From Sphingobium aromaticiconvertens (lineage in GTDB: Bacteria; Pseudomonadota; Alphaproteobacteria; Sphingomonadales; Sphingomonadaceae), in assembly GCF_037154075.1 (NCBI RefSeq), contig NZ_JBANRJ010000001.1:3157501-3221500 (forward strand): a stretch of 64,000 nt of DNA, written 5' to 3'. A program made the translations under genes and the position numbers. Under the pieces are notes generated by a model. That model saw nothing but the letters and a program-made list of their open reading frames with translations, was not told where the DNA came from and did not search any database. Positions 8,823-16,864 of the stretch are shown piece by piece. How positions within the stretch are numbered: position 1 is the stretch's first letter; each line of letters opens with the position of its first letter.

Positions 8823-9708
8823 GTCGCGCCTCATGCATCGCAAGGGTTCGCTGCGCCTGTTTCAGGTGCGGGATATCCAGCATCTTTCCGTCCAGTCCCA
8901 AAGTGCCCGCGTCCGGATTGGCGGCGAACAGGTCGACCACCCGGCGGGCGAAATCCACTTCCTCCGGCGAAGGAGAAAAGCTCTCATTGATGATGTCGAC
9001 CTGCGCCGGATGAATCGCCACCCGCCCGGAAAAACCCTCCGCCCGCGCGGCCTTGCACGATGCGCGCAGGCCATCGGGATCGCGGAAATCGACATAGAGC
9101 GTGTCGACCGCCTCTCCACCTGCGGCATGCGCGCCCAACAGGCAGAGCGATCGCACCATCTTATAGGTGTGGGTCCATTCACCACTGACGTTAGTATTGC
9201 CGCTGGCGCCGATCGCGGAACTCAGATCCTCCGCCCCCCAGGTCAGGCCATAAAGCCGTTCCAGCTTCGCGGTCGCATAATCACCCAGATGAAAGGGTGA
9301 GACGGCGGTTTCGGTTGCGACTGGCAGGATTTTGATCGCCCCCCGCCCGATCCCCGAAGCCGCTTCCAGCGCGCTCAGATAATAGCTGACCTGCGCCACA
9401 TCCTCCGGCCCGTTCACCTTGGGCAGCATGATGCCGTCGGGCGCGGCGGGCACGATCGCGGCCAGATCTTCCAGCGTCCACGGCGTATCGAGCGGATTGA
9501 CCCGCACCCAGAACTGCGACTTGCGCGTGCCCTTCGGCCGCTCCTTGATGAAGGCGGGGACCATCTCCCGCGCGATCGGCTTGCGCGCGACCGCAACCGC
9601 ATCCTCCAGGTCGAAGATGAACGCATCGGCCGCCACGCCATCCACCTTGCCCAGCTTCTTCTCGCTGTCGCCCGGAATGAACAGGAAGGATCGGATCGGC
9701 AGGCTCAT
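8815..9708 (-). CDS. HpcH/HpaI aldolase/citrate lyase beta-type CoA ester lyase
   Basis: 297 residues. The start ATG at 9708 forms an ATGA overlap with the stop of the MaoC gene, which decides it over longer forms. SFLFIPGDSEKKLGK at the N-terminus, FDLEDAV (acid residues for Mg2+), and a C-terminal AIHPAQVDIINESFSPS are hallmarks of CitE-like lyases such as malyl- or methylmalyl-CoA lyases and related thioesterases. It probably cleaves or hydrolyses a short hydroxyacyl-CoA product. It is translationally coupled on both sides. Confidence 0.85.
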   Translation of the reverse strand: MSLPIRSFLFIPGDSEKKLGKVDGVAADAFIFDLEDAVAVARKPIAREMVPAFIKERPKGTRKSQFWVRVNPLDTPWTLEDLAAIVPAAPDGIMLPKVNGPEDVAQVSYYLSALEAASGIGRGAIKILPVATETAVSPFHLGDYATAKLERLYGLTWGAEDLSSAIGASGNTNVSGEWTHTYKMVRSLCLLGAHAAGGEAVDTLYVDFRDPDGLRASCKAARAEGFSGRVAIHPAQVDIINESFSPSPEEVDFARRVVDLFAANPDAGTLGLDGKMLDIPHLKQAQRTLAMHEARHG

Positions 9709-10163
9709 GTCGATACCGGCTTCTTGAGTTGCAGGCCGGACCGCTTGCACGACGCGACCAGTTCGTCCTTCTGGTTATAGGCTTTGTGCAGAAAGGTGAC
9801 GATGCCCTGATCGGGACGCGATTTGGATTCCCGCAACTCGATCACCTCAGTCACGACATGGACCGTGTCGCCATGGAACAGCGGATTGGGAAAGCGCACC
9901 TCGTCCCAGCCCAGATTGGCGACCGCCGTGCCCAGCGTGGTGTCGCCGATCGAGATGCCGACCATCAATCCCAGCGTGAAGGCTGAATTGACGATGCGCT
10001 GGCCGAAGGGCGTGCCCTTCATATATTCCTCATCCAGATGCAGCAGCGCCGGATTATGCGTCATCGCCGAAAACAGGACATTGTCCGTCTCCGTGATGGT
10101 GCGACGGATGGGATGGTTGAACACCATCCCGATTTCGAGTTCATCAAACCAGATACCAGGCAT
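9705..10163 (-). CDS. MaoC family dehydratase (hotdog fold)
   Basis: 152 residues. The hydratase 2 motif region includes NVLFSAMTHNPALLHLDEEYMKGTPFGQRIVNS, containing the Asp/Asn-x-x-x-x-His-like dyad area, followed by the hydration-pocket strand FHGDTVHVVTEV. Members hydrate trans-2-enoyl-CoA or dehydrate hydroxyacyl-CoA. Start ATG 10163 overlaps the thiolase stop by one base (TGATG), and its own stop overlaps the CitE-like start, so the three are tightly coupled. It may hydrate the enoyl-CoA product before a retro-aldol or thiolytic step. Confidence 0.87.
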   Translation of the reverse strand: MPGIWFDELEIGMVFNHPIRRTITETDNVLFSAMTHNPALLHLDEEYMKGTPFGQRIVNSAFTLGLMVGISIGDTTLGTAVANLGWDEVRFPNPLFHGDTVHVVTEVIELRESKSRPDQGIVTFLHKAYNQKDELVASCKRSGLQLKKPVST

Positions 10164-11359
10164 CAGACAAGTCCCAGAACAGAGATGGCCGCGATACCCT
10201 GATAGGGAACGCCACCCAGATTATGCGTCATGCCGATCGTCGTGTTGGAAAGCTGGCGCTCCCCCGCCCGGCCGAGTAGTTGGTTATAGACTTCATAGGC
10301 CATACGCAGGCCGGACGCGCCAATCGGATGGCCGAAGCATTTGAGGCCGCCATCGATCTGGCAGGGCATGGCTCCATCCCGGTCGTACCGGCCGTCGAGA
10401 ATGTCGAACACCGCTCGCCCATCATCGGAAAAGCCCAGATCTTCCATCGTCACCAGTTCGGTGATGGAGAAACAGTCATGCACCTCGCTCAACGACACTT
10501 GTGTCTTGGGATCGGTGATCCCGGCCTCCTGATACGCACGCGCTGCCGCGACGCGGGTGGTTGCGACATAGCTGCCGTCCCAGTCATTGGTCTGCGTCTC
10601 GCGCCCCGAACTGGTCGCCAGTTGCAGCGCCTTGATCGTGACCAGATCCTTCTTGCCCAGCGCGCGTGCAATTTCCGGCGTGGTGACAATGGCGCAGGCC
10701 GACCCGTCCGACACGCCCGAACAATCGAACAGCCCCAACGGATCGGAGATCATCGGCGCGCTCATGATGGTTTCCATCGATACCGCCTTCTGGAAATGCG
10801 CCTTGGGACTGTGGACGCCATTCTGGTGGCTCTTCCACGACACATGGCTGATCGCGCGCTTCAGATCCTCCTTCGACGTGCCATATTTGGACCGATAATA
10901 GGGGGCGAGTTGGGCAAAGCCCGCCGGCGCGGACCCCATCGGCATCCACAGATCGTTGAACGTACCCTTGAACGGCGGTGGCAAGCCACCAAAGCCGGTA
11001 TCCTTCAGCTTTTCCGCGCCGATGGCGAGCGCGATGTCGACCGCGCCCGAAGCCACCGCATAGGTAGCCCCGCGCAGCGCTTCGGTCCCCGTAGCGCACA
11101 TATTCTCGACCCGGCTGACCGGGATGCCCTCCAGCCGCAGCGCCATGGCGGCGGGAATGGAACTATTGCCGACATTGATGCCGTCACCCCAACAGCCGAA
11201 CCAGGCCGCCTCAATCTGTTTACGCTCGATCCCGGCGTCGGCCAGCGCTTCCTCAAACGCCTCCTTCATCAGTTCGGGTGATCCCGCGTCCCATCTCTCG
11301 CCGAACTTGGAACAGCCCATGCCCAGGATGGCGACCTTGTCCTTGATACCTGTTGCCAT
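10163..11359 (-). CDS. thiolase family protein, SCP-x type
   Basis: 398 residues. VENMCATGTEAL (about residues 84-95) contains the nucleophilic Cys, and GGLKCFGHPIGASGL (about 333-347) the catalytic His. The last motif is THNLGGVP rather than the CxGGG of degradative thiolases, as seen in sterol-carrier-protein-x thiolases and the related steroid side-chain aldolases. It begins 10 bp after the HMG-CoA-synthase-like/DUF35 fusion; thiolase and DUF35 proteins form complexes in archaea and in steroid degradation. GAGGAG precedes the start. Either thiolytic cleavage or another C-C reaction is possible. Confidence 0.87.
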   Translation of the reverse strand: MATGIKDKVAILGMGCSKFGERWDAGSPELMKEAFEEALADAGIERKQIEAAWFGCWGDGINVGNSSIPAAMALRLEGIPVSRVENMCATGTEALRGATYAVASGAVDIALAIGAEKLKDTGFGGLPPPFKGTFNDLWMPMGSAPAGFAQLAPYYRSKYGTSKEDLKRAISHVSWKSHQNGVHSPKAHFQKAVSMETIMSAPMISDPLGLFDCSGVSDGSACAIVTTPEIARALGKKDLVTIKALQLATSSGRETQTNDWDGSYVATTRVAAARAYQEAGITDPKTQVSLSEVHDCFSITELVTMEDLGFSDDGRAVFDILDGRYDRDGAMPCQIDGGLKCFGHPIGASGLRMAYEVYNQLLGRAGERQLSNTTIGMTHNLGGVPYQGIAAISVLGLV

Positions 11360-11369
11360 GTCGCGCTCC

Positions 11370-12809
11370 TCAAACCGCCGAAAGCGGCGTGGATTTCCAG
11401 AAATAGCGGTTATACCCGCGCTGCCGGTCCTTTTCCTTGATCCGGTAGACCATGCGCAGCTTCGCGCCGGTATCGATGCCCTGCTTGCCGATATCGACCA
11501 TCTCCATCAGCATCCGCGCGCCGCTGTCGAACCGCACGAAGCCGACCCAGAGCGGCGGCGAGGGATGATAGGTCAGCCAGTCGGCGGTGGAGGTCAGCAC
11601 TTCCGCCTGCTCATCGCGCAGGGGCACATTGCTGAACTGCTCGCTCGGCGCATGGCAGCGGACGCAATATTGCAGTTGCGGGAACTGCACCGTGTCGCAG
11701 CTACCGCAGCGCCCGGCGTTGAAGCCTTCCATCTGGTCGGCGGAGCGATATTGTTCGGTCAGCGCGGTCTTGCCGCTCTTTTCCGACCGCATACCCCATT
11801 CCGCCTCGATCCCGCCTGCAAAGGACAGCATCCGCATATAGCTGTCCGTCGGCAGCGCATCGGCGATGGAACCGGCCACGCCGCGCACGGGTCGGGCCGC
11901 CACAATTGCATCGGTCGCCTGAAAGATCAGCACATCGGCACCCTGCCCGAACCCGACCAGCAGGATACGCTCGCCCGGCTGCGCCTTTTCCAACGTCGCC
12001 GCCAGCATCAACAGCGCGTGCGCCGCACCGGCATAGCCCACCCCATCCTCCAGCCCGCTCGCGACGCTGCCTTCGAACTTCAATTTCTTCGCCACTGCAT
12101 CGGCTGCGCCCTTCAGATAGGAGGGCATGACGAAATGCTGGATATCGCCAATCGCCAGTTGCGCGTCGGCCAGCGCCGCCTTGACCGCGCCAGGCACGAT
12201 CTTCGCATAGCCCTCATCGCGGACCCAGCGCTCTTCCCAGCCATAATCACTCGTTGCATCCGCCGACCGGAAATGATCGACGAAGACATTGCTCAGCGTG
12301 GCCGATCCAACCAGCCGCGCCACAACGTCCCGGTCCGACACGACAAAGGCTGCCGCCCCCGCGCCGAAGCTGATTTCCTGTACGCTCGCAGGCTTGCCGA
12401 TCGGATTGTCCGACCCGATCACCATGGTCGTCTCGCGCCCTTTCAGCGCCTGCAACAGCGCCGATGTGCCGGCCCGCTGCGACCCGGCCGCATCCGACGT
12501 GGCAACCCCTGTCGCAGCGCCAATGGCACGCGCAACAATCGCGGCATTTTGAAGGTCCGCATAGGGCAGGCTGGTCGATGCCAGCCGTACCGCCTTCACC
12601 CACGCAACATCGCTGCCCCCAAGCGCATCGCGCGCCGCCTCGACCCCCATGGTGATCGCGTCTTCGTCCCAGCTGGTAAAGGCGCGACTGCCCCTGGCCT
12701 GCCCTTTCAGGCCCGGCGCCATCCAGCCATGCGCGGCGGCGATCGCCGCGCGCTCCAGCCGAAGGCGGGGAATATAAGCGCCAAAGCGCGATATGCCGAA
12801 GTCTGTCAT
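11370..12809 (-). CDS. HMG-CoA synthase-like/thiolase-fold protein fused to a DUF35 OB-fold zinc ribbon domain
   Basis: 479 residues. About residues 1-330 have the thiolase fold of archaeal-type HMG-CoA synthase; the rest is a DUF35 domain with a complete zinc ribbon CGSC...CVRC and an OB-fold. By eye, the position of the nucleophilic Cys of archaeal enzymes (ACKAGT) is Gln111 here (SQRAGT); the Glu and His positions also seem replaced (SLPYA; VMPSYLKG). It is therefore probably not a normal synthase and may be a structural partner of the adjacent SCP-x thiolase. It is the first gene of the operon, with AGGTGAGG ahead of ATG 12809. Confidence 0.75.
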   Translation of the reverse strand: MTDFGISRFGAYIPRLRLERAAIAAAHGWMAPGLKGQARGSRAFTSWDEDAITMGVEAARDALGGSDVAWVKAVRLASTSLPYADLQNAAIVARAIGAATGVATSDAAGSQRAGTSALLQALKGRETTMVIGSDNPIGKPASVQEISFGAGAAAFVVSDRDVVARLVGSATLSNVFVDHFRSADATSDYGWEERWVRDEGYAKIVPGAVKAALADAQLAIGDIQHFVMPSYLKGAADAVAKKLKFEGSVASGLEDGVGYAGAAHALLMLAATLEKAQPGERILLVGFGQGADVLIFQATDAIVAARPVRGVAGSIADALPTDSYMRMLSFAGGIEAEWGMRSEKSGKTALTEQYRSADQMEGFNAGRCGSCDTVQFPQLQYCVRCHAPSEQFSNVPLRDEQAEVLTSTADWLTYHPSPPLWVGFVRFDSGARMLMEMVDIGKQGIDTGAKLRMVYRIKEKDRQRGYNRYFWKSTPLSAV

Positions 12810-12920
12810 GCACCTCACCTGTTCGAAGGCCGTCAGCCTCTCATGATTGTCGCACCCGGCGATGCGGTGTGCGGATCAGGATTCCTGTCGCCGGAGTCCT
12901 CGCAACAGATTTAGTGCGCT

Positions 12921-12940
12921 ATAGTACGTTATGCAAGTTA
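12921..12940. promoter_or_regulatory. cluster palindrome, weak copy C
   Basis: The half-site ATAGTACG is identical to the one at 2809; its partner arm is poorly conserved. It lies between the divergent genes starting at 12809 (minus) and 12999 (plus), the same setting as the good copies. Weak on its own. Confidence 0.3.
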
Positions 12941-12998
12941 CTTATTGTCACGCGCACGACAAGCAGGCATTCAGCCATGGGCAAACCCATTGAAAGGC

Positions 12999-13301
12999 AT
13001 GACCGTGTTACGTATTCCTCTGTCCGAAATCCCGGAAAGCGGCGCTCGCGTCATCACCGTGGACGATCGCCGGATATTGCTGTGTCGCAGCGCCGCCGGT
13101 ATCCACGCCATGGATGAAATGTGCCCGCATCAATTACAGTCGCTCGATGGGGCGCGGGTGCGCGGCAATTTCATCATGTGCCCGCATCATGGCGCGCGCT
13201 TCAGTCTGGAGGATGGGCGGTCGCTGTCGCAACTCACCCCAAATGGCCTTAAATTCTATCCGACGCGGGTCGTCGGCGACGATCTGGAAATCGACGGCTG
13301 A
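12999..13301 (+). CDS. Rieske [2Fe-2S] ferredoxin
   Basis: 100 residues from ATG 12999. The ribosome site is poor (GAAAGG one base before ATG), so TTG 12990 or GTG 13005 are possible alternatives. The Rieske motifs are CPHQ (Cys-x-His) and CPHHGARF (Cys-x2-His), 17 residues apart, in the typical small beta-sheet protein. It would carry electrons to a Rieske oxygenase, of which two are in this cluster. No matching ferredoxin reductase is present in the window. It is followed after 5 bp by an MFS gene. Confidence 0.85.
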   Translation: MTVLRIPLSEIPESGARVITVDDRRILLCRSAAGIHAMDEMCPHQLQSLDGARVRGNFIMCPHHGARFSLEDGRSLSQLTPNGLKFYPTRVVGDDLEIDG

Positions 13302-13306
13302 CATCA

Positions 13307-14605
13307 ATGAAGAACAAGCCTTGGTACGCCGTCGCGCTGCTCGCCAGCCTCTATGTCATCTCTTACATAGATCGCCTGATCCTCACCCTGCTGGTCGAAC
13401 CGATCAAGGCAGACCTGGGCATCACCGACCTGCAAATGGGCCTGCTGATCGGCCCCGCCTTCGCCATCCTCTTCTCAGTCATCGGCTTGCCCGTCGCATG
13501 GGCAGTGGATCGCGGCAATCGCAAGGGGCTGCTGATCATCGGCATATTGCTGTGGAGCATATCCACCTTGCTGGCGGGCTATGCGACCTCCTTTGCGATG
13601 CTGTTCGTCCTGCGCATGGGCCTTGCGGTCGGCGAGTCGGTACTCTCTCCGGTCGCCATTTCGCTGATCGGCGACCTGTTCCGCCGCGACCGGCGCGCCG
13701 CGCCCAGTTCGGTCTTCATCGCCGCTGGCACGACCGGCGTCATGCTGGCCTATGTGGTCGGTGCCGCCGCCATCGACCTCGCGCAGAGCGGCGCATTGCG
13801 CTTTCTGCCCATCATCGGCGTGCTGCCGCCCTGGCGCCTCACGCTCGCGCTGATTGCGCTTCCGGGTTTCGCCATCGCCCTGATCGCCCTTACCACCCTG
13901 CGCGAACCGCCGCGCGGCACGATGGAGGATACGCCCTCCATCGACAATGGCCCCATATCCCGCTTCGGTATCTTTAATCGACGCAGCGAAGCGATCCGCT
14001 TCTACGCCTGCTTCTTCATCGGCAACGCCCTGTTGGGCATGATGCTCTATGGCGCGCTAGCCTGGTATCCGACCCACCTGATCCGCAGCCAGGGTGTCAG
14101 CGCATCGCAGGCGGGCTATATCTTTTCCACCGCCCTCGCGCTTGGCGTGCTGCTAACCATGGCGATCCCGACGCTCGCCCAGCGCATCGCCCGCTCTGGT
14201 CGCCGCGACCTTCTGCTGTTCGCGCCCCTGCTCCTGATTCCGATCGGCCTTGCGCTGTTCGTCGCGGCCCTGATGCAGAAAGCTCTCATCATAGCCTCCA
14301 TCCTGATCGCGCTGGGCTTCAGTCTGTTGAGTGCAGTCAACGCCCTGCCCTCGATCACGGTGCCGCTCACCTCGCCGCCCGCCATTCGCGGTCGGCTCGT
14401 CGCGCTGGTTCAGTTGTGCAACAATATCATCAGCCTCAGCCTGGGCGCCTATCTCGTCGCCCTGCTGGCGCGAACCTATTATCCCGGCCCCACAGGCCTG
14501 GGCAGCGCGATGCTGGTGATCGCCCTGTCCGCGGGACCATCCGCCTGGCTGCTCTTCTACCTCGCCTGGAAACCCTATCGCCGCGCCGTCATGCGGCGCG
14601 GCTGA
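13307..14605 (+). CDS. MFS transporter
   Basis: 432 residues with about twelve hydrophobic segments. SYIDRLILTLLVEPIKADLGITDLQMGLL near the N-terminus matches the Spinster-like/hexuronate branch often found beside catabolic genes, and AWAVDRGNRKG forms the cytoplasmic loop motif between TM2 and TM3. It probably imports the growth substrate or a pathway acid across the inner membrane. It starts 5 bp after the Rieske ferredoxin and is convergent with the Rieske oxygenase gene ending at 14617. Confidence 0.85.
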   Translation: MKNKPWYAVALLASLYVISYIDRLILTLLVEPIKADLGITDLQMGLLIGPAFAILFSVIGLPVAWAVDRGNRKGLLIIGILLWSISTLLAGYATSFAMLFVLRMGLAVGESVLSPVAISLIGDLFRRDRRAAPSSVFIAAGTTGVMLAYVVGAAAIDLAQSGALRFLPIIGVLPPWRLTLALIALPGFAIALIALTTLREPPRGTMEDTPSIDNGPISRFGIFNRRSEAIRFYACFFIGNALLGMMLYGALAWYPTHLIRSQGVSASQAGYIFSTALALGVLLTMAIPTLAQRIARSGRRDLLLFAPLLLIPIGLALFVAALMQKALIIASILIALGFSLLSAVNALPSITVPLTSPPAIRGRLVALVQLCNNIISLSLGAYLVALLARTYYPGPTGLGSAMLVIALSAGPSAWLLFYLAWKPYRRAVMRRG

Positions 14606-14616
14606 GGCATCTGGCG

Positions 14617-16047
14617 TTAAGCGTCCAGATAGGTATCGAGTTCGGCGAGGAAGTGCTGGATGCGGCGTTCCTGTTCGGAAAAGACGATGGTGCCGTTCAG
14701 CCCCTTCGAGTGCATGCCGCGCTGGAGCGTCACCGTGTTGGCGATGTCCTGTTCCAGCACTTCGCCGCCTTCCGGATTCTCATGGGTCGTGTGCCGCCGT
14801 TGCGGGCGGACCTTACCGGACACGTCGACATCATCCTCCACCCCCATATAGGCGGGCGGACGACGGCCTTCGACCAGCTTGGCCGACAGTATGATCACGT
14901 CATGATAGCCGCGCTCGGGATCGGTCGGATGCGGCCGGAAACGCTGGATCAGCACACCCTCGGGGTGCATGTTCATGGTGACATTGGGGAATAGGGAGGG
15001 GTTCCAGTCGTCGGTCAACTGATTGTCAGTGAAGCCGGAAAAATCCATGCCATAGACATTGCCCGGCAACCGCTTTGCCGCCTGAATAGCGCGCCGCACA
15101 TGCCGCGCATCGCCCTTGAACCCTGACGTTTTCACGCCCGCTTCCTGCATCATATAGGCCAGGCCCATATTGATGAACCGCCCGTCCGGCCAGCGCGGGC
15201 TGACCGCCGCCACCGGGAACAGGTTGCGGTTATGCCCATGGCGATAGAAATCATACTGGATGAAATAATCGTCGACATAGGGTTTGATCTGCGGATGCGT
15301 GGCATGCGCATGGTAATTTTCGTTGAAGACCGAATAGAGGATCTTCCAGTTCGCCGGTACCTCGACGCTCAGATCCTTGACGACGAACATCTCCTCCATC
15401 CGGTAGGAGGCGAGCATCGGCATCACATCGGCGTAGAAATCCTCAAACGGCACCGGGTCGGCATCCATGTTCACGAAGACCAGCCCGCCCCAGACCCGAA
15501 CATGCACCGGCGTCAGGTCCAGATTCTGACATAGCGCTTCCTCGCGAAATGTCTCCCGGTCGGTGACCCGGACATTCTTGCCCTTCAGGCTGAAGCGCCA
15601 GCTATGCAGGATGCAGGTGAAGGACGTCGCGCCATGGCCGAAATCCTCCTGCACCAACTCGTTCCCGCGATGCTTGCAGACATTGTAGAAGGCGTTGACC
15701 TCCTCTTCCTTCGACCGCACGATGATGATCGATTGCTGACCGATGTCGAAGCGGAACCAGTCGCCCGGCTGCGCGATATCGCTCGCGACACCGGCGACCA
15801 GCCACGCCTTGCTCCACAGCCTCTCTTCTTCCAGCGCCTTGACGGCCGGGTCCATGAAGCGGCTGGTCCTGGCGGTCCGGTAATTGGCAATGCCGGGATG
15901 GAGTTCATCCAGCCGGTAGGGCGACTTGGCCTCATAATCCGCCGTGACCGCCCCCGGCTCCAGCACGAAGCTTTCGGGGTCGATCAGCGGCTCCTTGATC
16001 GGTCGGTCGTTGAACCGGATTTCGGCATAACGCGCCTTACTCGCCAT
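14617..16047 (-). CDS. Rieske non-heme iron oxygenase alpha subunit
   Basis: 476 residues. The N-terminal Rieske domain has CKH (Cys-x-His, about residue 124) and CILH (Cys-x2-His, about 145). The catalytic domain has NENYHAHATHPQ with the His-x4-His pair for mononuclear iron. No beta-subunit gene lies nearby, so it is probably an alpha-only enzyme of the ring-hydroxylating or demethylating type. It hydroxylates a ring or demethylates, with electrons perhaps from the ferredoxin at 12999. It is the last gene of the operon crotonase-SDR-oxygenase that starts at 17677. AAGGAA precedes the start. Confidence 0.9.
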   Translation of the reverse strand: MASKARYAEIRFNDRPIKEPLIDPESFVLEPGAVTADYEAKSPYRLDELHPGIANYRTARTSRFMDPAVKALEEERLWSKAWLVAGVASDIAQPGDWFRFDIGQQSIIIVRSKEEEVNAFYNVCKHRGNELVQEDFGHGATSFTCILHSWRFSLKGKNVRVTDRETFREEALCQNLDLTPVHVRVWGGLVFVNMDADPVPFEDFYADVMPMLASYRMEEMFVVKDLSVEVPANWKILYSVFNENYHAHATHPQIKPYVDDYFIQYDFYRHGHNRNLFPVAAVSPRWPDGRFINMGLAYMMQEAGVKTSGFKGDARHVRRAIQAAKRLPGNVYGMDFSGFTDNQLTDDWNPSLFPNVTMNMHPEGVLIQRFRPHPTDPERGYHDVIILSAKLVEGRRPPAYMGVEDDVDVSGKVRPQRRHTTHENPEGGEVLEQDIANTVTLQRGMHSKGLNGTIVFSEQERRIQHFLAELDTYLDA

Positions 16048-16079
16048 CGCTCTATTCCTTGTTCAATCGGCGCCACGCA

Positions 16080-16829
16080 TCAGAACTGAACGCGCTTGGT
16101 GAAGCCACCGTCGACGATGATATTGGTGCCGGTGATGTAGGAGGCCGCCGGACTGGCCAGGAACGCCACCGCCTTCGCCACATCTTCGGGCGCACCCATG
16201 CGGCCCATCGGGATCTGCGCGACGATGCCGTTATACAGGTCGGGCATCAGCGCCTTGGCGCCTTCCCAATTGCCGCCGGGATAGCTGATCGGACCGGGCG
16301 ACACCATGTTGATGCGGATATTCTTGCCCGCCCAGGCCTGGCTCAACTGCTTGCCATAGGTGATGACCGCCGCCTTGATCGCGTTGAATGCCTGCGGCAT
16401 CAGGAATGTCTCGATCGCCGCCGTGCTGGACATCAGGATCACAGATCCCTCGCCCGACTTTTCCAGATACGGCTCCAGCGCCTCGCACCCGTCGACCGCG
16501 CCCAGCATGTCGATGCGATAGCTTTCGTCCCAGTCCATCGAGCCTTGCGCGCCCGAAGAGCTGATCGAATGGATGAAGATGTCGCAGCCGCCCAGTTCAT
16601 CGGCCAAGCCGGTAAGCATCGCCTTATAGCCCTCGCGCTCCTCCAGCACATATTCGCGCGTGACCACGCTCCCGCCCAGTTCCGCCTTCAGATCGTCGAG
16701 CGCATCGCCATTGCGCGAGAAAAGGCCAAGCTGCGCGCCCTCCGCCGCCAGCAGTTGCGCCGTCGCCCGGCTGATGCCGCGCGTCGCGCCGCCCAGAATG
16801 ACCTTCTTGCCTGCAAGTCCCAAATCCAT
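16080..16829 (-). CDS. SDR family protein with Tyr-to-Phe change in the active site
   Basis: 249 residues. The N-terminal cofactor loop is GGATRGISRATA. Where classical SDRs have Tyr-x3-Lys, this protein reads AFNAIKAAV: Lys is kept but Tyr is Phe, by direct reading of the codon TTC. Ser is present upstream in LMSSTAAIE, and the usual NNAG is replaced by HSISSSG. It may be catalytically altered, or it may use another residue. It is followed by the Rieske oxygenase and preceded by a crotonase on the same strand. GGAGAG precedes the start. Confidence 0.82.
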   Translation of the reverse strand: MDLGLAGKKVILGGATRGISRATAQLLAAEGAQLGLFSRNGDALDDLKAELGGSVVTREYVLEEREGYKAMLTGLADELGGCDIFIHSISSSGAQGSMDWDESYRIDMLGAVDGCEALEPYLEKSGEGSVILMSSTAAIETFLMPQAFNAIKAAVITYGKQLSQAWAGKNIRINMVSPGPISYPGGNWEGAKALMPDLYNGIVAQIPMGRMGAPEDVAKAVAFLASPAASYITGTNIIVDGGFTKRVQF

Positions 16830-16864
16830 CGCCGCTCTCCTGAATTATATTCCGTGAAAGGCCG

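Noticed and set aside
7545..8990. 481-codon plus-strand open frame
   Set aside because: It is the mirror of the acyl-CoA dehydrogenase gene on the minus strand and has no family features.
11124..12914. 596-codon plus-strand open frame
   Set aside because: It lies opposite the thiolase and HMG-CoA-synthase-like genes, both with clear motifs, and shows no domain of its own.
12945..12998. TTG start for the Rieske ferredoxin
   Set aside because: The extra 18 residues are not needed for the Rieske fold, and no better ribosome site is present.
14608..14629. Hairpin ATCTGG...CCAGAT between MFS and Rieske oxygenase genes
   Set aside because: The stem is only 6 bp, has no T-run and overlaps the stop codon of the oxygenase gene, so it is not supported as a terminator.
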